33,857 nt of DNA from CAYFMP01 sp964344215. Its GTDB lineage: Bacteria; Pseudomonadota; Alphaproteobacteria; Rhodospirillales; Casp-alpha2. This document shows, one piece after another, positions 1 through 7,470 of the stretch; within the stretch, counting starts at the first letter, position 1, and each line of letters starts with the position of its first letter. A model generated the notes under the pieces. It saw only the letters and a program-made list of their open reading frames with translations. It was not told the origin of the DNA and did no database searches. The DNA is taken from contig CAYFMP010000039.1 in the NCBI GenBank assembly GCA_964344215.1, positions 1 to 33,857 on the forward strand. The letters are read 5' to 3'. The position numbers were made by a program, and so were the translations under genes.

Positions 1-2019
1 CTGGCCGGCATCGCCTTCGCGGTCGGCATGGTGGTGGACGCCGCCATCGTCGTGCTCGAAAACATCTACCGCCACCGCGAGGCGGGCAAACCGCCGGCCG
101 AGGCCGCCTACAGGGGCACCGCCCAGGTGTGGCCGGCGGTCTTGGTCTCGGCCCTGACGACGGTCATGGTGTTCATCCCGATCCTGGTCATGAAGCTGGA
201 GGTCGGGCAGTTGTTCCGCGATATCGCCGTCGCGCTGTCGGTCGCCGTTCTGCTGTCGCTGGTCGTCGCCGGCACCGTCATCCCGGCGCTCGCCAACCGC
301 CTGTTGGTCGACAGATCGGGCAAGGGCGCCGTCGGCCGTTTTCACGTGCCGGTCATCGACGGGGTGGCTGGCGGTTTCGTACGCCTTGTCATGGCCCTGA
401 CGAAGAGCGTCGTCGGCAGCCGGGTCCGCTCGATCGGCGTCGTTGCCATCGTTTGCGGGGCCGCTGCGTTGGCAACCTGGCTGTTCCTGCCGAAACTCGA
501 CTACCTGCCGGACGGCAACCGCAACCTGATCTTCGGAATAATCGTGCCGCCGCCGGGCTATAACCTGAAGACCACGGAGATCATCGCCGGCAAGTTCGAA
601 GCCGAGATCAGGCCGCTGCTGAGCGAAGTCACCGGCGCCGAGTCGAAGCCCGGCGAACCGCCGAAGATCAAGCGCTTCTTCTTCGTCGCCTCGCGCGGCC
701 GCACCTTCCTGGGCGCGGCGGCCGAAGACCCGGGCCGCGTTTCCGAGCTGATCCCGGTGCTCCGCAAGGCCGCCTTCGGCGAGCCCGGCTCGTTCGGCCT
801 GATCTCGCAGCGTTCGCTGTTCGGCCGCCACATCGGCGGCGGCCGGGTCATCGAGTTGAACATCTCCGGCCCCGAACTCGAGTCGACTCTCGACACCGCA
901 CTGAAAGCGGTCGGATTGACGGAGCAGGTCATGCCGCGTTCGCAGGGTACCCAGATACGGCCGCGGCCCGGCCTCGAGCTCGGCGCGCCGGAAGTTCGGG
1001 TGGTGCCGAACCGGGTCAAGCTGGCCGACAACGGCATCACCGCCCGCGAACTCGGCGATACCCTGGACGCCTTCAACGACGGGCTCCGTGTCGCCGAAAT
1101 CACCGTCGGCTCGAAACGCAGGGATTTGATGCTGAAAGGCCGCGCCGATGAAATCCGCCAAACCCAAGGGGTCGATCAGTTGCCGGTGGTGACCCGTTCC
1201 GGAGTCATTCTACCGGCCAGTTCGCTGGCCGACATCGTGGTCACGTCGGGCCCGACACAGATCAGGCATTTGGAACGCGAGCGCACCGTCACCCTTCAGA
1301 TCCGCCCGCCCGAGCAGGTGCCTCTGGAAGCCGCCCTCGACACTCTCCACCAGGGGGTCATCTCGAAGCTGCGGGCCGATGGGCTGCCGCCCGGCGTCCG
1401 CCTCACCCTTTCCGGCACCGCCGACAAACTGGCCCAGACCTGGGACGCCATGGTTCTCGACTTGATCATCGCGCTGGTCATCGTCTACCTGGTCATGGCG
1501 GTGCTGTTCGAGAGCTTCGTCTATCCGCTGATCATCATGCTTTCGGTGCCGTTGGCGACGGCCGGCGGCGTACTTGGGCTGGCCCTGGTCAACCGCTTCA
1601 TCTTCCAACCGCTCGACATGCTGACGTTGTTGGGATTCGTCATCCTCATCGGGATCGTCGTCAACAACGCCATCCTGCTGGTCCACCAGACGCTCTATCA
1701 TATCCGCACCGACGGCATGAGCGTCATCGACGCCACCACCGAGGCGACCCGTAACCGCATCCGCCCGATTTTCATGTCGACCCTGACCAGCGTCTTCGGG
1801 ATGGCGCCGTTGGTGCTGTTTCCCGGCGCCGGGTCCGAACTGTACCGGGGCCTGGGCTCGGTCGTGCTGGGTGGGCTGGCGCTGTCGGCGGTGTTGACGC
1901 TGGCCATCATTCCGCCGTTGCTGGGGTTGGTCGGCGGCATCGTCGAGGGGCGGCGCGGCGCCGGCTCCGACGACAAACCCAAACGCAAAAGCGGCCTCAA
2001 ACCGGAACCGGCCGAGTAG
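1..2019 (+). CDS. Efflux RND transporter permease subunit, 5' end cut by window
   Basis: Inner-membrane proton-driven pump of the RND superfamily, which works with a periplasmic adaptor and an outer-membrane channel. The reading frame is open from base 1, so the N-terminal third lies outside the window. The visible part starts inside transmembrane helix 4, with the family motif GMVVDAAIVVLEN; the first of the two helix-4 acidic residues (the D of VVD) is kept and the second is Ala, as in many HAE-type and other RND pumps. A periplasmic porter/docking portion follows (about residues 160-470), then the second membrane block with segments such as VVNNAILLVHQ and a final hydrophobic helix before a short Lys/Arg-rich cytoplasmic tail. 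The family is certain; substrate (drug, solvent or other) cannot be told. No adaptor or TolC-like gene is visible here; they may lie upstream. Confidence 0.93.
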   Translation: MAGIAFAVGMVVDAAIVVLENIYRHREAGKPPAEAAYRGTAQVWPAVLVSALTTVMVFIPILVMKLEVGQLFRDIAVALSVAVLLSLVVAGTVIPALANRLLVDRSGKGAVGRFHVPVIDGVAGGFVRLVMALTKSVVGSRVRSIGVVAIVCGAAALATWLFLPKLDYLPDGNRNLIFGIIVPPPGYNLKTTEIIAGKFEAEIRPLLSEVTGAESKPGEPPKIKRFFFVASRGRTFLGAAAEDPGRVSELIPVLRKAAFGEPGSFGLISQRSLFGRHIGGGRVIELNISGPELESTLDTALKAVGLTEQVMPRSQGTQIRPRPGLELGAPEVRVVPNRVKLADNGITARELGDTLDAFNDGLRVAEITVGSKRRDLMLKGRADEIRQTQGVDQLPVVTRSGVILPASSLADIVVTSGPTQIRHLERERTVTLQIRPPEQVPLEAALDTLHQGVISKLRADGLPPGVRLTLSGTADKLAQTWDAMVLDLIIALVIVYLVMAVLFESFVYPLIIMLSVPLATAGGVLGLALVNRFIFQPLDMLTLLGFVILIGIVVNNAILLVHQTLYHIRTDGMSVIDATTEATRNRIRPIFMSTLTSVFGMAPLVLFPGAGSELYRGLGSVVLGGLALSAVLTLAIIPPLLGLVGGIVEGRRGAGSDDKPKRKSGLKPEPAE

Positions 2020-2048
2020 GGAGCACACGGGACGGTGCGAAGACGTCC

Positions 2049-2552
2049 ATGAACTGGAGCCTGGTCCGCACCATCCTCATCCTGCCCGGTACCGCCTTGG
2101 TCTACGTGCCGGCGGCCATTCTGTGGGCTACCGAAGGGACGCCTTACGCCGCGATCCCGGCCGCCGCCACCGACCCACGCATGGTGGCGGCCGACGTCTT
2201 GGGCCTGACCGGTCTCGCCCTCGCTGTCTGGACCATGCGGCTGTTCGCCACTATTGGACGGGGCACGCCGGCGCCGTGGGATCCGCCGCAAAAGCTCGTC
2301 GTACGCGGCCCGTTCCGGCATGTGCGTAATCCGATGATCTCCAGCGTCTTGATGATGCTCGGCGCCGAAGCGCTGGCTTTCGGGTCGTGGCCGCTGGCGG
2401 CCTGGCTGGTCGTCTTCTTCGCCGCCAACGCGATCTATTTTCCGCTTTCGGAAGAGAAAGGACTGGAGGCGCGCTTCGGCGACGACTACAGGCTCTACAA
2501 GGCCAACGTGCCGCGCTGGATTCCCCGGCTCAGGGGCTGGGACCCGCCTTGA
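2049..2552 (+). CDS. Isoprenylcysteine carboxyl methyltransferase-family membrane protein
   Basis: Small integral membrane protein of 167 residues of the ICMT/PEMT-like methyltransferase family. The C-terminal half has the family hallmark: RGPFRHVRNPMI (the Arg-x-x-R-N-P type SAM-binding segment), a hydrophobic pair of helices, then an FPLSEEKGLEARFGDDY stretch in which the E-E and Y residues match the conserved E-E-x-x-L-x-x-x-F-G-x-x-Y-x-x-Y pattern. Hydrophobic segments lie near residues 8-28, 45-70 and 95-130. It starts 29 bases after the RND permease stop on the same strand and probably shares its transcript. Bacterial members methylate varied small or lipid substrates, so the substrate is unknown. 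Confidence 0.85.
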   Translation: MNWSLVRTILILPGTALVYVPAAILWATEGTPYAAIPAAATDPRMVAADVLGLTGLALAVWTMRLFATIGRGTPAPWDPPQKLVVRGPFRHVRNPMISSVLMMLGAEALAFGSWPLAAWLVVFFAANAIYFPLSEEKGLEARFGDDYRLYKANVPRWIPRLRGWDPP

Positions 2553-2577
2553 GAGGCGGCTCGAACAAGGTAGGCTC

Positions 2578-2605
2578 GGCGGGTTCGTTCCACCATCCCG
2601 CCTTT
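2578..2605 (+). terminator. Possible intrinsic terminator after the RND/ICMT pair
   Basis: A GGCGGG / CCCGCC stem (2578-2583 with 2597-2602) with a 13-base loop is followed by TTT on the + strand. It lies between convergent genes, after the methyltransferase and before the glycosylase stop. The T-run is short, so this is a weak call. Confidence 0.35.
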
Positions 2606-2624
2606 GCAGGGGGCGCGCCCTCCG

Positions 2625-3236
2625 TCAGCGCCCGGGTCGCCTGAAATCCCCGCGGGCGCGTTCGACCTCGGCCCTGATCACGCAGTCCTCGACATGATCG
2701 TTGATCAGCCCCATGGCCTGCATGAAGGCGTACACCGTGGTCGGCCCGACGAACCTCCAGCCCAGCTTCTTCAGGTCCTTCGACAGGGCGGTCGATTCGG
2801 TCGAGGTCGATACGGATTGCGGCTCGGCGAGCTGCTTCGGGTCCGGTTCGTAACGCCAGATAAAGGCCGCCAGCGAACCTTCCCGCTCGACCAGCTCGCG
2901 GGCCTGACACGCATTGTTGACGACCGCCTCGATCTTGCCGCGGTGGCGGACGATCCCTGCGTCCTGGAGCAGACGCTGGACGTCGCGCTCGGTGAAGCGC
3001 GCGATCCTGTCGAAATCGAAACCGTGGAACGCGGCCCGGAAGTTGTCGCGCTTGGCCAGGATGGTGCGCCAGCTCAGTCCGGACTGAAAACCCTCCAGGC
3101 TCAGTTTCTCGAACAAGCGACGATCGTCGCTGACCGGGAAACCCCATTCGGTATCGTGATAGCCGAGAAACTCCGGAGCGGCGCCGCACCATCTGCACCG
3201 CGATTGCCCGTCCGGACCCAATATCGTTGTGCTCAC
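2625..3236 (-). CDS. tag: DNA-3-methyladenine glycosylase I
   Basis: Base-excision repair enzyme that removes 3-methyladenine from alkylated DNA. The 203-residue protein has the usual family length. The N-terminal CRWCG and YHDTEWGFPV motifs, followed by FEKLSLEGFQSGLSW, are diagnostic for Tag, and the C-terminal NDHVEDC supplies the His and Cys that with the N-terminal Cys and His bind the structural zinc in the E. coli enzyme. The catalytic-site Glu of the LEGFQ segment is present. The predicted start is GTG at 3236, with an AAGGA-like sequence about 11 bases upstream. It follows the YciI-like gene by 42 bases on the same strand, so it is probably the last gene of the tetR-yciI-tag run. Confidence 0.95.
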   Translation of the reverse strand: MSTTILGPDGQSRCRWCGAAPEFLGYHDTEWGFPVSDDRRLFEKLSLEGFQSGLSWRTILAKRDNFRAAFHGFDFDRIARFTERDVQRLLQDAGIVRHRGKIEAVVNNACQARELVEREGSLAAFIWRYEPDPKQLAEPQSVSTSTESTALSKDLKKLGWRFVGPTTVYAFMQAMGLINDHVEDCVIRAEVERARGDFRRPGR

Positions 3237-3278
3237 GTGTCTGAAGTCCTTGTGGCGAAAGGATGAAGCGGTCGTTGC

Positions 3279-3566
3279 TCAGTCGAGCAAGAAGTTCAGC
3301 CGCCGATCGGTTCTCGATGGCGCGATCTCGAGAATCTCCGCGCTGACGACGTCCTCGACGACGAACGGATCGTCGTCGACCCGGGCTTGCAGATCGGACA
3401 GCGACGTGTCGTCGGCCACGATCCCGCCGCCCGCGTTGGGTTGCAGGCTGCCGGCCACCAGGAACACGCCGTCGTCGAAACCGCGTTGAAGCCATTCCTT
3501 GTGGCCTTCCATGAATTGGCCGGCCTGATCTTTGTTGCCGGAAAACCTGAGTAGTACGATGAACAT
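3279..3566 (-). CDS. YciI-family protein
   Basis: A 95-residue protein of the YciI-like/YCII dimeric alpha-beta barrel family, related in fold to muconolactone isomerase-like proteins. Visible features are an N-terminal beta strand MFIVLLRFSG, a helix with the conserved His (EGHKEWLQRGFDDGVFLVAGS, split as EGHKEWLQ and GVFLVAGS), and the later acidic stretch with DPFVVEDVVSAEI, which matches the usual DPF...G/A pattern. The ATG at 3566 has an A-plus-GGGGG ribosome-binding-like run about 10 bases upstream. It lies 42 bases after the TetR gene and 42 bases before tag. The biochemical role is unknown; many YciI homologues sit beside regulators of stress genes. Confidence 0.85.
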   Translation of the reverse strand: MFIVLLRFSGNKDQAGQFMEGHKEWLQRGFDDGVFLVAGSLQPNAGGGIVADDTSLSDLQARVDDDPFVVEDVVSAEILEIAPSRTDRRLNFLLD

Positions 3567-3608
3567 CCGTCTTGTTCCCCCTGGGACCTGGTATGCCGGG
3601 CTCTCGGC

Positions 3609-4184
3609 CTACGCGGCCTTTCCCGTGCACGAGTTCAGCCAGTCGCACATCTGTTCGACTTCATGCTTGATGAATCGCTCGTCGCAAAAGGCATTTGCCA
3701 GCGTCGCGACGCCCTGGCTGCGGCCGAGCAGATGCATCGCCAGCCGGTCGGCGTCCGCCTCGCGGCCGAGCAGCGTGAACTGCCTGCGCAACCAGGTCCG
3801 AAACAGCGTGAACAGCTCGTTCGCCTCGGCTTGCGCGGAATGATTCAACTTCGCAAGTTCGGTGCTGAGTGTGCCGACCGGGCAGCCGTAGCGCTTAATC
3901 TTGGCCCGGTTGGCGATCAGAATATGGATAAAGCTCCGGATGCGGTCGGCGGGGTGTTCGCCTTCGATTTCCCAGCGCTCCAACATATTCCCGGTATCGG
4001 CCAGGCGCACATCGATGACGGCGTCCAGGATTTCGTCCTTGGTCTTGAAGTAGTAGTAGAAATTGCCGCGCGAGATGCCCACGGCATCGGCGATGTCGGA
4101 GAATGAAGTGTGCTCGTAGCCCTGCCGGTAGAACAACTGATCGGCCGCCTCGACGATGCGATCGCGTGTCGGAATGCCGCTCAT
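3609..4184 (-). CDS. TetR/AcrR-family transcriptional regulator
   Basis: One-component repressor-type regulator of 191 residues. The N-terminal helix-turn-helix is clear: DRIVEAADQLFYRQGYEHTS followed by FSDIADAVGISRGNFYYYF and KTKDEILDAV (about residues 7-55), with the canonical NFYYYFKTKDE recognition end. The C-terminal ligand domain is typical of the TetR_C family that carries a Cys-Pro-x-G-T-L-S motif (CPVGTLSTELA). The ATG start at 4184 has GAGGAG seven bases upstream. It heads a run with yciI and tag on the - strand and so probably represses its own operon; a matching dyad lies just upstream at 4246-4267. The inducer is not evident. Confidence 0.92.
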   Translation of the reverse strand: MSGIPTRDRIVEAADQLFYRQGYEHTSFSDIADAVGISRGNFYYYFKTKDEILDAVIDVRLADTGNMLERWEIEGEHPADRIRSFIHILIANRAKIKRYGCPVGTLSTELAKLNHSAQAEANELFTLFRTWLRRQFTLLGREADADRLAMHLLGRSQGVATLANAFCDERFIKHEVEQMCDWLNSCTGKAA

Positions 4185-4245
4185 GGAGAATCTCCTCTCT
4201 GGCCGGACCTGCGGACACGACGATTCGCTGCCGCCCGGTGCGGAA

Positions 4246-4267
4246 AATTAGGACAAGCGTCTAAATT
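4246..4267. promoter_or_regulatory. Candidate TetR operator upstream of the tetR-yciI-tag run
   Basis: Imperfect dyad AATTAGGAC - AAGC - GTCTAAATT, with 7 of 9 arm positions matching around a 4-base centre. The GAC-N4-GTC core flanked by TA is reminiscent of operators of some TetR-family repressors. It sits about 60 bases upstream of the tetR start, where an autoregulatory site would be expected. Confidence 0.45.
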
Positions 4268-4320
4268 CGTCAAGCACCAAATGGAGAGTGGAAGAGATGG
4301 TCCGGAGGCGGGGCCCGGCG

Positions 4321-4338
4321 CCGACGTGAACCGCTCTA
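4321..4338 (-). repeat. Partial copy of the dispersed TAGAGCGG repeat end
   Basis: Read on the - strand this is TAGAGCGGTTCACGTCGG; the first 15 bases are identical to the left end of the inverted-repeat element at 5662. Its leading TAG is the stop codon of the flavoprotein gene that ends at 4336. Similarity stops after ACGTCGG, so only one end of the element is present. Confidence 0.6.
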
Positions 4339-5499
4339 GAAGCCGGGAAAGCGGCCGAGGGAGAAAGGGGATAGGGTTTCGGGTCGCGTTCCGCTGTCGA
4401 TGAATTCGGCCATGAGGCGGTCGAGCACCGGGGCCAGCGTGATGCCGCTGTGCGTAGCGACGACAAAGAGGCCGTCGGCGCCGGGCAGGGCATCCGCGAT
4501 ACTCTGACCGTCTTCCGGCATCGGCCGGTAACCGATGCTGATGTTGCAATCGTCGACGCTCAAGTCGTCCGGAAAACCGGCGATCCGTTCGCGGGCCCGG
4601 CGCAGCAGCCGTTCGCCGGCCGCCCGTCTGGTCTCTTCGCCATCGTCTTCAGCGATCATGCCATCGGTGTCGCCGGCGCCCATTCTCAAGCCGCCGAAGA
4701 AATGGGGCAGCACGTGCAATTCCGGATCTTCCTCCCAATAGACGATCCGGCGGAGCGGACGACGAGGCGATAGGTCGGGCGTGGTCAACAGCAAGCCGGC
4801 CGAACGCCGCACCGGAAATCGGTTGGCGAAGCCGTCGAATCCGGTGAGTCGCGCCAGTTGTTCGGCGCTGTCCGGGCCGGCGGCCAGCAGCACCTTTCGG
4901 GCGGCGATGGGACCGTCGGTGCTATCCAGGCCGCGAATCTCTCCCGAATCGTCCATGTCGAGCGCCAGCGCCTCGGTGTTCTCCAGAATATCGCCGCCGA
5001 GCGCCGCCACCCGATCGGCAATGAAGCGCACGAAGCGCGGCGCGTCCAACGCCAGCTCGGTGAAATTCAGGAGAGCTTCGTATTCCCGTTCGAATTTGAT
5101 GGACGGCTCCAGATTCGGCAGGTTCTTGGACTCTATCCAGGCGACCGGGTATTCGAGCTCCCGCAACAAACGCCATTGTTCGCGCAAGGCGGCGCGGCGA
5201 GCGTGATCGGCGGTCGGCGCCATCGAAAGTTCGCCGCAGGGGACAAGGCCCAGCGTTTCCTCGCCGAATTCCGATGCCAGCTCATTGTAGCCCATCAACC
5301 CCTGCGCGTTCAGATGATGGTAGTCGCGATTGGCCGCCTTGGAACTGGCGTTTATCCAGGCGAGGCTGTTACCGGTGGTTCCATGAGCCAACCGGTTCCG
5401 TTCCAGCAACACCACTTTCCTGCCGCGTCTCGCCAAGAAGAACGCGGCTGTTACGCCTATGATTCCGCCACCGACGACGGCTGCATCGAAAGACCCCAT
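4336..5499 (-). CDS. FAD-dependent oxidoreductase of the DAO (D-amino-acid dehydrogenase/glycine oxidase) family
   Basis: Flavoenzyme of 387 residues that oxidises an amine-type substrate. The N-terminus is an FAD-binding Rossmann fold: VVGGGIIGVTAAFFLARRG ending in VVLLERN (residues 7-37). Then comes TTGNSLAWINAS, the typical DAO-family segment near the flavin, and a C-terminal segment with GYRPMPEDG and GLFVVATHSGITLAPVL, which match the family's second flavin-contact region. The best start is ATG at 5499 because GGGGAG sits about 11 bases before it and the Rossmann strand begins right after; an in-frame GTG at 5511 would add four residues. The stop codon TAG lies inside a dispersed repeat (4321-4338). 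The substrate is unknown; D-amino acids, sarcosine-like amines or opines are all possible for this family. Confidence 0.9.
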   Translation of the reverse strand: MGSFDAAVVGGGIIGVTAAFFLARRGRKVVLLERNRLAHGTTGNSLAWINASSKAANRDYHHLNAQGLMGYNELASEFGEETLGLVPCGELSMAPTADHARRAALREQWRLLRELEYPVAWIESKNLPNLEPSIKFEREYEALLNFTELALDAPRFVRFIADRVAALGGDILENTEALALDMDDSGEIRGLDSTDGPIAARKVLLAAGPDSAEQLARLTGFDGFANRFPVRRSAGLLLTTPDLSPRRPLRRIVYWEEDPELHVLPHFFGGLRMGAGDTDGMIAEDDGEETRRAAGERLLRRARERIAGFPDDLSVDDCNISIGYRPMPEDGQSIADALPGADGLFVVATHSGITLAPVLDRLMAEFIDSGTRPETLSPFSLGRFPGF

Positions 5500-5661
5500 G
5501 TTTGAGATCACTCCCCGATATTCGTTCCAATACTAAAATTTTCCGCAATTTGGCGATCTCGATTTCCGTGCGACTTCCCGGTGATCGGATTGGGAAATGT
5601 AAACGATGATGCTATCGCGTTTCACGAGGTATGGTAGATGACGAGGATTTCCACTGCCGGC

Positions 5662-5925
5662 TAGAGCGGTTCACGTTGATATGGAATCGCTGAGACGCGC
5701 TCTCCGGTCTCCTGGCAAGGAGCGGTTCGCGCAGCGATGCGGGGCCATCGGAAACGGGCCGCGACGCCGTCCGGGGGGCCGGAGAACGCGCCCGCGGTCG
5801 GTTTTTCGACCTTCCGGCGTCGTCGAGGAAGCTCGCCGATGCCCCACATCGCCTTCGCATCCTCTCCTCGCCGGCAGGCCGCAACACCGATCTCAGCCGC
5901 TTCCATATCAACGTGACCCGCTCTA
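5662..5925. mobile_element. MITE-like ~264-bp imperfect inverted-repeat element
   Basis: The left arm begins TA-GAGCGGTTCACGTTGATA and the right arm, read on the other strand, begins TA-GAGCGGGTCACGTTGATA; both continue as TGGAA and a C-TGAGA block. The arms remain alignable for roughly 100 bases (for example GCGATGCGGGGCCATCGG against GCGATGTGGGGCATCGG) and close on an apical hairpin GGTCG-GTTTTT-CGACC at 5796-5811. A TA dinucleotide stands at both outer ends, as expected for a TA target duplication of IS630/mariner-type elements. No transposase is inside; the short ORFs on both strands are mirror products of the repeat. Partial copies of one end lie at 4321-4338 and 11699-11720. Confidence 0.65.
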
Positions 5926-5971
5926 AACGAGGAAGTCAATAACGCATTCTCGGAAACGACCGCTTAGTAGG

Positions 5972-6087
5972 TGTTTAGTCCCGGAGTGTGATGGCATTGA
6001 TTATACTGATCCATCATTACGGGAGGCACTATGGGACAGATATTACACGGCAGCGCCAAGACGACGCACGCCATCAGAGCGAGCAGA
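5972..6087 (+). pseudogene. IS481-type transposase remnant (5' end only)
   Basis: After a GGGAGG ribosome-binding site (6021-6026), an ATG at 6031 opens MGQILHGSAKTTHAIRA, which resembles from memory the N-terminus MGQxLHGSAxTTxAxRxAIQ of IS481-family transposases found in alphaproteobacteria. Similarity is lost after about 17 codons and no DDE domain follows; the next gene (MFS) begins to be encoded on the other strand at 6143. The stretch from TGTTTAGTCCCGG at 5972 may be the left terminal repeat and leader of the insertion sequence. No right end was found. The remainder of 5500-6142 contains only the inverted-repeat element and no credible gene. Confidence 0.55.
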
Positions 6088-6142
6088 TCCCATCAACTTG
6101 AACCCGAACGATCCGATCCGGTCGAATACCGCTCCGCCGCCG

Positions 6143-7375
6143 CTACTCGGCCGGCGCCGGCGCCGGTTGGCGGCGCTCGCGCCGGGCGACGCCGACGGTT
6201 GCCATCGCCAGGATCAGGATCGCCGCCATCAGCAGGAACGTCCAGCGCGCCTCGCCGATGTCGATCAGGTAGCCGAACAGCACCGGCGTTACCGCGGCGC
6301 CGACGTTGAGGCCCGAACTGACGAAGGCGAAGACGCGCCCCGACGCGCCTTTCGGGGTGACGGCGCGGACCATCATGTCGCGCGACGGCCGGACGCTGCC
6401 CTGCAGCAACCCGACCCCGACCAGGGCCGCCATCAGCGCCACCACCGGCAGCCGCACGTTGCCGACCGTCAACAGCAGCGCCGCCGAGGCCAGCATGGCG
6501 GCGGCCGCGACCAGGCCGTGGCGGGTGGTGCGATCGGCGATCGGGCCGCCCAACAGGACGCCCAAGGCGCCGGCGACCAGGAAGCCGGTCAGCACCGAAT
6601 TGGCCGAAGCCAGGCTGACGCCCTGGTATTCGACCAGCGCCGTCACCGAGAACGAATGGATGCCGGCGGTGACCATGGCGATGAGGACGAAGAACAGGAA
6701 CATGGTCAGGATCGACGGCGACAACAACAGCCGAACGCCGCGCCGGGCTCCGCCGCCGCCTTCCCGAGCCGCCGCTTCCGCATGACCGGCCGCCCGCTCG
6801 TCGTGCAGCAGGTGTCCGTATAACAGGATGGCGGCGGCGACCACGAAGCCGACGGCGCCGGCGACCACGGCCGCCGTCCGCCAATTCCAAAGCGAAGACA
6901 GCAGGATCATCACCGGCGGCGCCAGCATGAAGCCGAGGTTGCCGCAGAACGTGTGCAACGCATAGGCGCGCCCCGCTCGTTCGGGGTCGATGGAGGCGCT
7001 CAAGATGGCGTAGTCGGCCGGATGGAAGACGCTGTTGCCGAGGCCCATCATCAGCACCAGGGCGAGGATCATCCAGTATTCGCTGGCCCAGCCGATCAGC
7101 ATCAGGCCGAGGCCCGACAGCACCAGGCCGCCGACCAGCACCGGCCGGGCGCCGATGCGATCGACCAGGAACCCCGACGGCAGTTGGGTGAGGCCGGTGA
7201 CAACGTTGAACACGGTCATCAAGAGCCCCAGAGCCGCGTAGCTGACATCGAACTCGGCTTTCAGGAGCGGGAACAGCGGCGGCAGGGCGAGCAGGTAGAA
7301 GTGGCTCACGGAATGGCCGGCGCCGATCATCGACATTACCGCGATGTAGCGTTTCCTGGCGTCGGACAAGGTCAT
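6143..7375 (-). CDS. MFS transporter (fosmidomycin-resistance-like/NNP-type 12-helix protein)
   Basis: Major facilitator superfamily secondary transporter of 410 residues. The helix 2-3 loop carries the MFS signature GFLVDRIGARPVLVGG (about residues 66-81), and the N-terminal GAGHSVSHFYLLALPPLFP is characteristic of the Fsr-like branch. About 12 hydrophobic segments can be counted, with a charged His/Glu/Gly-rich central loop near residues 190-215 dividing the two halves, and the second half repeats GPIADRTTRHGL in the equivalent loop. The ATG at 7375 has GGAG nine bases upstream. It is 95 bases downstream of the hydrolase gene on the same strand, so it may or may not share the ABC operon transcript. 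Substrate is unknown. Confidence 0.9.
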   Translation of the reverse strand: MTLSDARKRYIAVMSMIGAGHSVSHFYLLALPPLFPLLKAEFDVSYAALGLLMTVFNVVTGLTQLPSGFLVDRIGARPVLVGGLVLSGLGLMLIGWASEYWMILALVLMMGLGNSVFHPADYAILSASIDPERAGRAYALHTFCGNLGFMLAPPVMILLSSLWNWRTAAVVAGAVGFVVAAAILLYGHLLHDERAAGHAEAAAREGGGGARRGVRLLLSPSILTMFLFFVLIAMVTAGIHSFSVTALVEYQGVSLASANSVLTGFLVAGALGVLLGGPIADRTTRHGLVAAAAMLASAALLLTVGNVRLPVVALMAALVGVGLLQGSVRPSRDMMVRAVTPKGASGRVFAFVSSGLNVGAAVTPVLFGYLIDIGEARWTFLLMAAILILAMATVGVARRERRQPAPAPAE

Positions 7376-7470
7376 GAAACGGAGCTCCGGCAGCGACCCG
7401 CGAGACGGGCGGGGCGGCGGACTTTAGCATCGCGCCCGCGCTTGGGCAATTTGGCCGGGGCCGGCCACGC

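Noticed and set aside
5612..5939. Small ORFs on both strands within 5612-5939 (about 81-99 codons)
   Set aside because: They run across the inverted-repeat element and end in mirror peptides (PYQRDPL / PYQREPL), so they are products of the repeat, not genes.
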